The notes under the pieces are model-generated. The model made no database searches, was not told the DNA's origin, and saw only the letters and a program-made list of their open reading frames with translations. The translations under genes were made by a program, and so were the position numbers. A DNA stretch of 27,913 nucleotides, taken from NCBI GenBank assembly GCA_031289855.1, contig JAITOR010000046.1:1-27913 (forward strand), given 5' to 3'. Each line of letters starts with the position of its first letter. The first letter of the stretch is position 1. Below, one piece after another: positions 16,701 to 23,155 of the stretch. The stretch is from Rickettsiales bacterium. Lineage in GTDB: Bacteria; Pseudomonadota; Alphaproteobacteria; Rickettsiales; UBA1997.

Positions 16701-18316
16701 AAGGTAAAGAAGAAAATGATGAACTTGTGCAGAAAAATAGAGACTTAGAAGAGCAAATAGAACGATTATCATCTGAATTAAGAGAAAAAGAACAAGAAAT
16801 TACTAATTTTAAGGGAGAAGCGGAAGATCTTAAAACAAAAATGAATGAATTAAGGGAAAAGATTACAAGATTAAAAAATGAAAATCAAGAACTTAATGCT
16901 AAAAATGAAAAAAAACGAAGAGTGATTAAACGTCTTGAAGCGGAAAAAGAGGGATTTGTAACAAGAAATAAAGAACTAGAGAGAGAAAATGAATCTTTAA
17001 AAAGAAAATTACGTGAAAAAGAAAGAGAAATGAAGGAAGCATTAAAGCAGAAAGATGACGAATTGGCTAAGAAAGATCAAAAAATAAGAAAACAATCTGA
17101 TAGGATTACCGAACTTAAAAGAAAAGTAGCAGAATTAGAACAGAATTCTCCTAATTTGGTGGTTATTAGAGATGGAGAAGAAGCAAGAAAGAAAGCGGAA
17201 GAAACAACAAGAAAAGAAAAGACAACAGATGGTGATGCTTCTAAAAAACTTCAATATATGCCGTTATCAGAATATATTATCTATTTAAATAAGCAGCGTG
17301 ATGATATTAATTTGCAGCCTAGATATGATACGACTATTCTTAATCAATTATTGGAGAAAGAGTTTCGGGAAGCGATACAAAGTAATGTATTTATTAAAGT
17401 TGATGCTGAGAAGAGAGTCATTGGTATTGTGAAGTTTGATGAAAAATCTAGTCAGACATATAGAGACATTTTTAAACGTAATAAAGGAGTATATTATCCG
17501 AGAGTCTTTAAGAATGGTGTTGGAACGGTAGTAGAAGTGGAGAGCAGCAATGTAGTTGTTTATGATAAGGTGGCTGCTGCACTTGATATTGGTAGTGCTT
17601 TAGAAGAAAAAGGTGGAAAATTTCAAGCATTAAGATTGTTAAGTGGTTTAAGGAGAGATATCATATCTGAGAATATAGAATTAAAGTCTAAAATTGATGT
17701 GGAGATTATTGAGTTATCTAACTATGAAAATGAACCAGTTATTGACGAAGGAGGGGATCAACGAGTGAGAGTAGCAATTGAAAAATTTAATAAGAAAGAA
17801 AAAGCAAAAAAAGGAAATTCAACATGTACAGTTGCCTTTGCCACAACGCTTTATAATGCCAATAATGGAGATAGAAGTTCTATGGAATCTCTCAAAACAA
17901 ATAGAGAATTAATCGAAGAAAGAATGGATGTAGTTCCAATTCAAGGAGGGGAGGAATTTGGGAGTGTATTAGGTGATGCCCCAATTAAGGTCATGAAAGT
18001 TGATGATGGAGTAGAAAGCGAAGAAGAATCTAGTAGAAGTTTATTTGGTGCATTGGCACTTACCAATGCTTTTATTGTTAATGGAAATGGAAGAGAGAAT
18101 GAAGGTGTGTCTATTGATGGTCGTGCTACTATGACTCTGAGACGCGAAAGTTTGTTGCCTCATCCTGGTGATGAAACAGAAGATGAAGCACCAAAACAAC
18201 AAAAAGACTTTTTAGAGCGAACTTGTAAACTTTTTAGATTTAATTTGGAAGAGATGGAATTCTCAGATGAAAGAAGAGTAGAAACAGTGGTATTACAAAG
18301 AAATGTTCAGTCTTAG
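13763..18316 (+). CDS. Giant coiled-coil protein of unknown function (1517 residues)
   Basis: I do not recognise this protein. Residues 1-375 are a mixed globular region with no signal peptide or membrane segment; one segment is glycine-rich (LIGKGGLGLVGPG, 139-151). Residues about 380-1126 are almost pure charged heptad-type coiled coil rich in Lys, Glu, Arg, Asn and Leu (patterns such as LKRSNEELNEVKRRL). Residues about 1127-1517 are a second globular region with an acidic, Ser-rich C-terminal part. A strong extended -10 promoter, a GAGGA site and a terminator make it a complete single-gene unit. The terminal regions use CGT and CGC arginine codons that the coil, with mostly AGA, nearly lacks. 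A filament-forming, scaffold or secreted effector role is possible; none is shown. There are no Walker motifs, so it is not an SMC ATPase. Confidence 0.9.
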   Translation: MMTSGVTSDEVKRFDKVVGFNEGELSVPKILKFNYRNVCSELVKLETSLGGEGYIGAYTSHRKEISAGIEAYKRLMVQKLLMEKGYINGKEGTEERIPESSELVEVYMQAMRSVEFFIKRYHDPREDGRGFAFERRHLIGKGGLGLVGPGASEEIIYLSPENYKVYGKGIFKTRATSPVYCLAKSFNVEVNDITEANASISKFIASQLSKVKNAQKEGRKEVGNSKCAIDGKTVNMGINSPLFSSDNTPVYISIPCKITVGGKDFFRTVKFCVPAKKIKACNDSAAFEKMAEEIMAGANFDYRAHESYGEAFRSAEAFIRVGFTSLLKVNNQVRDNDDVSFLSPGVKQNTTFSIPPKPKFSLETKTVVNMSPPEDDDNTGERLKRSNEELNEVKRRLLAAEENAKKNNKELDNVKRNLEDVKKRLDDSNNRGIVLDEEVVNLTKDLEERKSAVDKMKFEIEAKIRKEEEDKNEKTKLEDAIARQKKEIVDMNVKINNYQKVVTEFTFEVKNLTILIEKAQKDKDKANRDFEEAEKRAKVAEDKLKIANEKIIVFKKRIGDLQEELRRKGVETEEEYRKLMEAKRNAEEELIRVKKEAENKERKLREQITSLNNEKKGATDGVSAINKELENVRKRATKAENDKEVAEEKMRNILLRIKFILNKTNITLEGGLEELIKQLDGAKFEIANLRRQLKEADENARRQISDFEQKMEKEKSEKDRIAKELEAVKKELLNARNDLKDVTKLNLLVKNLQSKLAEKTDEIANLERRIIEADEKNRGVVQELRVMIDTKNSEIMKKDENISVILKNSKGKDARIDELEEQLQKERKKIKDSSTREREDLAKIAGLEKELDEYKTENANLKRQLEDANRKLSEERENAAKTKTEADENLKRVTDTLKETNLRAKKEKETFENEIKKLTSEKRVESKKAKSFEDEVNDLKSNLAKAEEERDRYGNIIRDKEEKNKVLLSKISDLNSKIKKGKEENDELVQKNRDLEEQIERLSSELREKEQEITNFKGEAEDLKTKMNELREKITRLKNENQELNAKNEKKRRVIKRLEAEKEGFVTRNKELERENESLKRKLREKEREMKEALKQKDDELAKKDQKIRKQSDRITELKRKVAELEQNSPNLVVIRDGEEARKKAEETTRKEKTTDGDASKKLQYMPLSEYIIYLNKQRDDINLQPRYDTTILNQLLEKEFREAIQSNVFIKVDAEKRVIGIVKFDEKSSQTYRDIFKRNKGVYYPRVFKNGVGTVVEVESSNVVVYDKVAAALDIGSALEEKGGKFQALRLLSGLRRDIISENIELKSKIDVEIIELSNYENEPVIDEGGDQRVRVAIEKFNKKEKAKKGNSTCTVAFATTLYNANNGDRSSMESLKTNRELIEERMDVVPIQGGEEFGSVLGDAPIKVMKVDDGVESEEESSRSLFGALALTNAFIVNGNGRENEGVSIDGRATMTLRRESLLPHPGDETEDEAPKQQKDFLERTCKLFRFNLEEMEFSDERRVETVVLQRNVQS

Positions 18317-18334
18317 TGTCAAAACACATTATAA

Positions 18335-18372
18335 AAAAATTACTCTTCCTTAACATAGGAAGAGTAATTTTT
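18335..18372 (+). terminator. Intrinsic terminator of the coiled-coil gene
   Basis: A perfect 16-base-pair inverted repeat (arms 18335-18350 and 18357-18372) flanks a six-base loop (TAACAT). The core is TTACTCTTCCT pairing with AGGAAGAGTAA, ending in a T-rich tract. It lies 18 bases after the stop codon and three bases before the -35 of the next promoter. Confidence 0.9.
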
Positions 18373-18374
18373 AT

Positions 18375-18403
18375 TTGACAAATTATTTATTATATGTTAT
18401 AAT
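18375..18403 (+). promoter_or_regulatory. Consensus promoter upstream of the substrate-binding protein
   Basis: A perfect TTGACA (18375-18380) is spaced 17 bases from a perfect TATAAT (18398-18403), with an additional TGT extended -10. It is the best sigma-70-type promoter in the window. Transcription would start near 18410, leaving a leader of about 138 bases before the ATG at 18548. Confidence 0.85.
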
Positions 18404-18410
18404 TCATTTA

Positions 18411-18461
18411 ATGATAAGAAGTATAAACATAAATTCTTTTGTTTGGTGGCTATAAATAGCC
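18411..18461 (+). promoter_or_regulatory. Possible Trp-Trp leader ORF with overlapping hairpin
   Basis: Directly at the predicted transcription start, 18411-18455 encodes MIRSININSFVWWL and a stop. The tandem TGG codons and the stop overlap a small hairpin GGCTA-TAAA-TAGCC (18448-18461), which is followed by TATTTTAT. The layout resembles an amino-acid attenuator, but the stem has only five base pairs and no clear alternative pairing is visible. The mini-ORF would be leaderless. A G-rich stretch follows at 18470-18494. Chance is a serious alternative. Confidence 0.25.
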
Positions 18462-18547
18462 TATTTTATCTGTGGTGGGTGGTGTATTTGTTGGATAATC
18501 TTTTAATAAAATGCAAAATATATTAATAATAAATAAAAAAAAGTTTT

Positions 18548-19285
18548 ATGAAAATGAAAAATATTATCGTAAGTATAGTAATGATTTTTACTATGTTTAG
18601 CCTATCAAATGCGAAAGAAATTTTAGTCGCAATTTCTCCAATTAGACCTCCTTTTATGTATATTGATGAAAAGGGAGAAATAGCGGGTTACGACCCAGAA
18701 ATAGCAAGAACTATTCTTAAAAAATTGGGACATACCGTGAAATTTGTAAATATGGAATTTTCAGGTTTAATACCTTCTTTGACTACGGGTAAAGTTGATT
18801 TGGTTGTCTCTGGGCTTACCATTAATGACGAAAGGAAAAAAGTTATAGATTTTAGTGAAAATTATAACGAAACTGGTTCAAGGGTTTTTGTGATGGAAGG
18901 GGATAAATATAAAAGTTTAAAAGATTTGAAGGGCAAAAAAGTTGGTGCTGAATTAGGAACTGTGCAGGCTGATTATGTGAACGAAAATGCTGAAAAATAT
19001 GGATATGAGGTGGTTATTTTTAATGCTGCAAACGAAATGTTTTTAGATTTAGTGAAGAAAGGTGGCGGTGTGGATGCGATTGTTGAAAATCAAACATTAG
19101 CACAAGAGTATGCAAAAAAACAAAAAGTTAAAATAAAATCAATCAGCGATTTAGTTAAACCATCAAAATTCGGCATTGGAATTGCAAAAGGTAATGAAAA
19201 ATTTTTAAAAGAAATTAATGATGTTTTAAAAGAAATGAAAAAAAGTGGAGAACAAAAGAAGATACACAAGAAATATTTTAAATAA
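18548..19285 (+). CDS. Amino-acid-type ABC transporter substrate-binding protein
   Basis: This is a periplasmic binding protein of solute-binding family 3, which captures polar or basic amino acids or similar small ligands for an ABC importer. The 245-residue protein has a signal peptide cleaved about after residue 22 (SNA before KE). It continues with the family N-terminal pattern ISPIRPPFMYIDEKGEIAGYDPEIA, the ligand-binding region SGLTINDERKKVIDFSENY, the second-lobe start GKKVGAELGT and the hinge/ligand segment DAIVENQTLAQEY. No cognate permease or ATPase lies beside it, so it is an orphan in this window. The ligand cannot be read from the sequence. A strong promoter and long leader precede it and a terminator follows. 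ATG 18554 is an alternative start. Confidence 0.92.
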   Translation: MKMKNIIVSIVMIFTMFSLSNAKEILVAISPIRPPFMYIDEKGEIAGYDPEIARTILKKLGHTVKFVNMEFSGLIPSLTTGKVDLVVSGLTINDERKKVIDFSENYNETGSRVFVMEGDKYKSLKDLKGKKVGAELGTVQADYVNENAEKYGYEVVIFNAANEMFLDLVKKGGGVDAIVENQTLAQEYAKKQKVKIKSISDLVKPSKFGIGIAKGNEKFLKEINDVLKEMKKSGEQKKIHKKYFK

Positions 19286-19303
19286 AATTTACATAAATAT
19301 AAC

Positions 19304-19338
19304 AATCACCCTTCCCACAAGAAGGGTGATTTTATTTA
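19304..19338. terminator. Terminator between convergent genes
   Basis: An 11-base-pair perfect stem (arms 19304-19314 and 19321-19331; AATCACCCTTC pairing with GAAGGGTGATT) has a six-base loop and is followed by TTTATTT on the plus strand. It lies 19 bases after the binding-protein stop. On the other strand the A-rich flank is a weaker U-tract, so it might also end the convergent ybaB transcript. Confidence 0.85.
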
Positions 19339-19353
19339 AGAAAATATATAAAA

Positions 19354-19650
19354 TTAAAATGGTAATTTAATTCCACCAGTTGCATTGTTTGTGCTGTCGT
19401 TTATAGCCTTTTCAATCTTACCATTCACATCATTTATTGCAACAATCAATAAATCTTCTAATGTTTCTTTGTCTTTTAATAATTCATCGTCCAATATAAG
19501 TTTTTTAACAACTCTTTTGCCAGTCATTACAATTTTTACACTTTCGCCACCAGATTTTCCTTCAAAATCAGTCTGTTCTAACTTCGCAGTTTCTTCTTGT
19601 ATTTTTTTTTGCATGCTTTGAGCCTGCTTCATTAAGTGTTGTATATTCAT
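19354..19650 (-). CDS. ybaB: YbaB/EbfC family nucleoid-associated protein
   Basis: This is a small dimeric DNA-binding protein thought to bind the nucleoid. In 98 residues it shows the family N-terminus (MNIQHLMKQAQSMQKKIQEETAKLE), the central GGESVKIVMTGKRVVKKLILDDELL and the conserved C-terminal GGIKLPF. In many bacteria it lies between dnaX and recR. Here it sits two bases downstream of an unrelated membrane-protein gene and converges on the binding-protein gene. The 2-base spacing implies co-transcription and probable translational coupling with the upstream gene. Confidence 0.93.
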   Translation of the reverse strand: MNIQHLMKQAQSMQKKIQEETAKLEQTDFEGKSGGESVKIVMTGKRVVKKLILDDELLKDKETLEDLLIVAINDVNGKIEKAINDSTNNATGGIKLPF

Positions 19651-19652
19651 AA

Positions 19653-20147
19653 TTATCCTAATTTATTAATTTTAACCAAAATTTCTTGGTTAATTTTTAT
19701 AAGATGTTTAATCCTTCTAATGGAAAGTGTCAACACGATTATAAACGAAATTAAAACTAAAATTGTTATAATTGCCACAATTTTTATATATCCAACATAT
19801 CCCATAACACTTTCAAAAGCCATATCTGCCTTGTTAACTAAATTTTTTGCTTTTCCTATTACATCACTGTCAACTTTTTCCATTATGGTTTTTTGTAAAT
19901 CATCCTTAACATTATCAAGTTTTCTCATGGCTTCAATCTTAAAATCAGATGAAATATCTTTTAATTGTTTTTGTATTTCAATTTGGGTAGATTTTTTAAT
20001 ATCATCAAAAACACTACTTAAAGCACATTCTCCACCGCCACCACCAGCAGTTGCAGATTTTACTTGTTTTGTTAAATCACCAAGACTTAATGCAAAAACA
20101 ACATTTGTCAATAGTAAAAAAAGAATTAAAATTTTTTTCATATTCAA
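19653..20147 (-). CDS. Exported/membrane protein of unknown function
   Basis: I do not recognise this 164-residue protein. It has an N-terminal signal peptide or anchor (residues 1-19, MNMKK then a Leu-rich core ending VFA). A five-glycine run precedes a single cysteine near residue 41. An amphipathic helical region (about 45-115) carries alternating charges. A second hydrophobic segment (about 118-145) is followed by a basic helical tail (SIRRIKHLIKINQEIL). If the first segment is cleaved, the bulk would be periplasmic and tethered by the C-terminal helix. It is placed two bases upstream of ybaB, so the two are probably expressed together, for which I see no functional explanation. The start could be Met1 or Met3. 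Confidence 0.75.
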   Translation of the reverse strand: MNMKKILILFLLLTNVVFALSLGDLTKQVKSATAGGGGGECALSSVFDDIKKSTQIEIQKQLKDISSDFKIEAMRKLDNVKDDLQKTIMEKVDSDVIGKAKNLVNKADMAFESVMGYVGYIKIVAIITILVLISFIIVLTLSIRRIKHLIKINQEILVKINKLG

Positions 20148-20263
20148 ATTAGAATTATGTTTATATTTTAATGTATATAATGTTTATTTATAAAAGCAAA
20201 AAATAATTTGCAAAATTCGTTAATTTGTTTATTATATAATTTATATAACCAATGATGATATGT

Positions 20264-21370
20264 ATGAAAATTTTAATTGTAGGAGCAGGAATTTCTGGAG
20301 CAACCATTGCCAATAAATTGGCGGATAAAAATCATGTTACAATTATTGATAAACGAGATAATATAGGTGGAAATTGTTATGATTATAAAAAAAATGATAT
20401 TCTAATTCAAAGATATGGGGCTCATATTTTTCATACAAATTATGAAGATGTATGGAATTTTGTAAAGCAATTTGCCACATTTAATACATATATGCATCGA
20501 GTTGACGCTTTGATTGATGGTATTCAATGTAATATTCCATTTAATATTAATTCTTTGTATAAGGTTTTTCCAGAAACTTTAGCAAAAAGGTTGGAAACAA
20601 AATTACTTGAAAAATACCCTTACAATACAAAAATAACTATATTGGATTTTATGCAAGAGAACGATAAGGATTTGAAATTTTTGGCGGATTATATATATGA
20701 GAAAGTTTTTTTAAATTATAGTATTAAGCAATGGGGAATTAAGCCAAATGAAGTTGATAATGAGGTAAGTGGTAGGGTTCCAGTATATATAAGTAGGGAT
20801 GATAGGTATTTTCAAGATAAATATCAAGGAATTCCAATTGATGGATACACAAAAATGATAGAAAATATTTTAGATAAACCGAATATAAAAATTAAATTGA
20901 ATACAAATTTTTCGGATGTAAAAGAGAAATTTGATAAAATTATATATACGGGAAGTATTGATGATTTTTTTGGTTATAAATATGGATATTTGCAATATAG
21001 GAGTGTATATTTTAAGGATGAGGAATATCCTTCGACTTACTTTGATGGTGGAGAAAATGGGGAGAATAACGTACTTTTTAACTATCCCAATAATTATGAT
21101 TTTACAAGAATTATAGAGCATAAAAATTTTTATAAAGTGCAACCAGAACATACAATTATTTCAAAAGAATACAGTGAGGAATATGTACTTGATAAAAATG
21201 ACAGATATTACCCGATTCCAAATAAGAAAAATCAAGATTTATATAATAAATATATTGATGAAAAGCCTCAAAATGTATATTTTTTAGGAAGATTGGGTGA
21301 GTATAAATATTATAATATGGATGTAAGTATCAAAAAAGCACTGGATTTAAGTAAGGAAATACAAGATTGA
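20264..21370 (+). CDS. glf: UDP-galactopyranose mutase
   Basis: This FAD-dependent enzyme interconverts UDP-galactopyranose and UDP-galactofuranose, supplying Galf for cell-surface glycans. With the start at 20264 the protein has 368 residues, normal for the bacterial enzyme. The N-terminal dinucleotide-binding motif is G-A-G-I-S-G (MKILIVGAGISGATIA), then DKRDNIGGNCYDY and the family block QRYGAHIFHTN. Later blocks are FLNYSIKQWGIKPNEV, RVPVYISRDDRYFQDKYQGIPIDGYT, YTGSIDDFFGYKYGYLQYRS and the C-terminal FLGRLGEYKYYNMD. An earlier ATG (20252) would add four residues; M5 fits family N-termini best. No galactofuranosyltransferase or other surface-polysaccharide gene is adjacent. Confidence 0.95.
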   Translation: MKILIVGAGISGATIANKLADKNHVTIIDKRDNIGGNCYDYKKNDILIQRYGAHIFHTNYEDVWNFVKQFATFNTYMHRVDALIDGIQCNIPFNINSLYKVFPETLAKRLETKLLEKYPYNTKITILDFMQENDKDLKFLADYIYEKVFLNYSIKQWGIKPNEVDNEVSGRVPVYISRDDRYFQDKYQGIPIDGYTKMIENILDKPNIKIKLNTNFSDVKEKFDKIIYTGSIDDFFGYKYGYLQYRSVYFKDEEYPSTYFDGGENGENNVLFNYPNNYDFTRIIEHKNFYKVQPEHTIISKEYSEEYVLDKNDRYYPIPNKKNQDLYNKYIDEKPQNVYFLGRLGEYKYYNMDVSIKKALDLSKEIQD

Positions 21371-21454
21371 GAGATGTTAGGGTAGGGGAGAGAGATTTGT
21401 GACTTTTCCATTTTGAAATGATTTGAAATTTTAAATGCTATATAAAAGGAAAAA

Positions 21455-22735
21455 TTAAAATAATTTTTTTCCCTCTAATAATTTCATTCCAACTTTATCA
21501 ATTTTAACTCTTATGATTTCACCTATAGCACCCTTATCACACACAATTGTTTGCGAATAAGGAGATTTTCCAAAATATGTTCCATCCTCTCTGTTTGATA
21601 AGCTTTCGATTAGCACTTCCATCTCTTTTCCATCAAAGTTTTTGTTATATTCCAATTGCATATCGTTTAACAAATTTTGCAAATTTCGCAATCGTTCTTC
21701 CTTAACTTTTTCATCCACCTGTTCTTTCATTTTTTCTCCTGCTGTGCCAGGTCTAATGCTGTATTTAAATGAAAAAGTTGATGAAAATTTGACCTGTTTA
21801 CACAATTCTAACGTGTCATCAAAATCCTTATCGGTTTCACCAGCAAATCCAACTATAAAATCACTAGATATCGCAATGTCAGGTCTTGCTTTTCTTAAAT
21901 TTTCCACCACATTCAAATATTGTTCTGCAGTATATCTTCTATTCATTCGTTTTAATACTGCATTTGAACCACTTTGTATGGGTAAATGTATAAACGGCAT
22001 AAGTTTTGTAACATTGGCATGAGCCTCAATTAAATCTTGTCCCACCTGTGTTGGATAGGATGTCATGTATCTAATTCGCTTAATTCCATCGATGTCATTG
22101 ATGGCAAATATCAAGTCTGCAAGTGTTTTTCCATTATCATTATAGTTATCCACATTTTGCCCCAATAGAGTAATTTCTTTAACTCCATTATCGGCCAAAT
22201 TTTTTGCCTCATCAATTATATCACTAAAATTTCTTGAAAATTCTCTGCCTCTGGTGAATGGTACGATGCAAAAAGAACAAAATTTATCGCATCCCTCTTG
22301 TACAGCAATAAATTCGCTTACACCCTTAATTATCCTGTTTTGTGGTAGGCTATTAAATTTCTCTTTTGCTAAAAAATCAAGTTTAACACCACCTCCACTC
22401 CTAACCATTTCTGGTAATTTATGATAATTTGTAGCACCGATTACAATGTCTGCACCTTTAATTCTTTTTTTAATTTCATCACTGGCCATTTGGGCTACAC
22501 AACCTGCAATTACCAATATCGCATCCTTTTTTCTAACCTCATCAATTCTTCCAATTTCACTAAATACCTTTTCCTTTGCTTTTTCACGAATACTACAAGT
22601 GTTTATAACAATCAAATCGGCTTCCGCAATATTTTGTGTATCTTCATAACCTTCTGTTTTCATGATATCTACAATTCTGTTGGAATCGTAAACATTCATT
22701 TGACAACCAAAACTTTTTGAAAATATTTTTTTCAT
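21455..22735 (-). CDS. miaB: tRNA i6A37 methylthiotransferase MiaB
   Basis: This radical-SAM enzyme converts i6A37 to ms2i6A in tRNAs reading UNN codons. The 426-residue protein has methylthiotransferase-domain cysteines C11, C47 and C79. The radical-SAM C-x3-C-x2-C is C149, C153 and C156 in EGCDKFCSFCIVPFTRG, with LLGQNVDNY and HLPIQSGSNAVLKRMNRRYT downstream. The C-terminal TRAM domain begins about residue 360 (DGKEMEVLIES). Unlike the MtaB paralogue in this window it has no inserted domain, which makes it a useful internal comparison. It diverges from the tRNA pair and converges on glf. Confidence 0.96.
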   Translation of the reverse strand: MKKIFSKSFGCQMNVYDSNRIVDIMKTEGYEDTQNIAEADLIVINTCSIREKAKEKVFSEIGRIDEVRKKDAILVIAGCVAQMASDEIKKRIKGADIVIGATNYHKLPEMVRSGGGVKLDFLAKEKFNSLPQNRIIKGVSEFIAVQEGCDKFCSFCIVPFTRGREFSRNFSDIIDEAKNLADNGVKEITLLGQNVDNYNDNGKTLADLIFAINDIDGIKRIRYMTSYPTQVGQDLIEAHANVTKLMPFIHLPIQSGSNAVLKRMNRRYTAEQYLNVVENLRKARPDIAISSDFIVGFAGETDKDFDDTLELCKQVKFSSTFSFKYSIRPGTAGEKMKEQVDEKVKEERLRNLQNLLNDMQLEYNKNFDGKEMEVLIESLSNREDGTYFGKSPYSQTIVCDKGAIGEIIRVKIDKVGMKLLEGKKLF

Positions 22736-22797
22736 ATATTTAGTATGTTAAATGGAAATATATTAAAATCAAGGAATAATTGTTTTATTAAAATTAT

Positions 22798-22825
22798 TTG
22801 ACATATTATTTTTTATATTTAATAT
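22798..22825 (+). promoter_or_regulatory. Promoter of the tRNA-Val/tRNA-Asp pair
   Basis: A perfect TTGACA (22798-22803) lies 16 bases before TAATAT (22820-22825), a four-of-six match. The predicted start near 22832 leaves about five bases before the mature tRNA-Val 5' end. The -10 is weak, so the exact position is approximate. Confidence 0.5.
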
Positions 22826-22836
22826 AGTTCATGTAT

Positions 22837-22913
22837 GGGTGCTTAGCTCAGCTGGTTAGAGCACCTGCCTTACAAGCAGGTGGTCAAAGGTCCGAATCCT
22901 TTAGCACCCACCA
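22837..22913 (+). tRNA. tRNA-Val (anticodon UAC), CCA encoded
   Basis: The cloverleaf is complete. The acceptor stem GGGTGCT pairs with AGCACCC, the D-stem is GCTC/GAGC, and the D-loop holds G18G19. The anticodon stem CCTGC/GCAGG has the loop CTTACAA (anticodon UAC). The T-stem is AAAGG/CCTTT. Discriminator A and CCA are encoded (22910-22913). The T-loop reads TCCGAAT instead of the usual TTCRANY, so position 55 is C where U (pseudouridine) is nearly universal. The gene lies 16 bases before tRNA-Asp and is probably co-transcribed with it. Confidence 0.95.
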
Positions 22914-22929
22914 TTCCTTAATAGGGAAA

Positions 22930-23007
22930 GGGGATTTAGCTCAGTTGGTTTAGAGCGTCTGCCTGTCACGCAGAAGGTCGCGGGTTCAAGTCCCGTAATT
23001 CCCGCCA
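22930..23007 (+). tRNA. tRNA-Asp (anticodon GUC), CCA encoded
   Basis: The acceptor stem GGGGATT pairs with AATTCCC, including one G-U pair. The D-arm is GCTC/GAGC. The anticodon stem TCTGC/GCAGA has the loop CTGTCAC, giving GUC. The T-arm GCGGG/CCCGT has a normal TTCAAGT loop. Discriminator G73 and CCA end at 23007. A Val-Asp pair in this order is common in alphaproteobacteria. Confidence 0.97.
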
Positions 23008-23155
23008 TTATTTATTTAAGTCATTTTTTCCTTTTATTTATTTTAAAACAATTATATACTATAATAGTAATTTATGGAAGTACAAAACAAAAAAATATTT
23101 ATTTGTGTTTTAAAAATATCTGTCATATAATAAGAGTATATTAAATTATTTGATT

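Noticed and set aside
14900..17140. Repeat array or CRISPR-like periodicity in the coil-coding DNA
   Set aside because: The repetition is heptad-level codon bias (GAA, AAA, AGA, GAT), with no constant repeat unit or spacers.
20208..20240. TTGCAA with TATAAT as a glf promoter
   Set aside because: The spacer is 21 bases, outside the usual range, and no better -35 is present. The AT-rich context makes a chance TATAAT likely.
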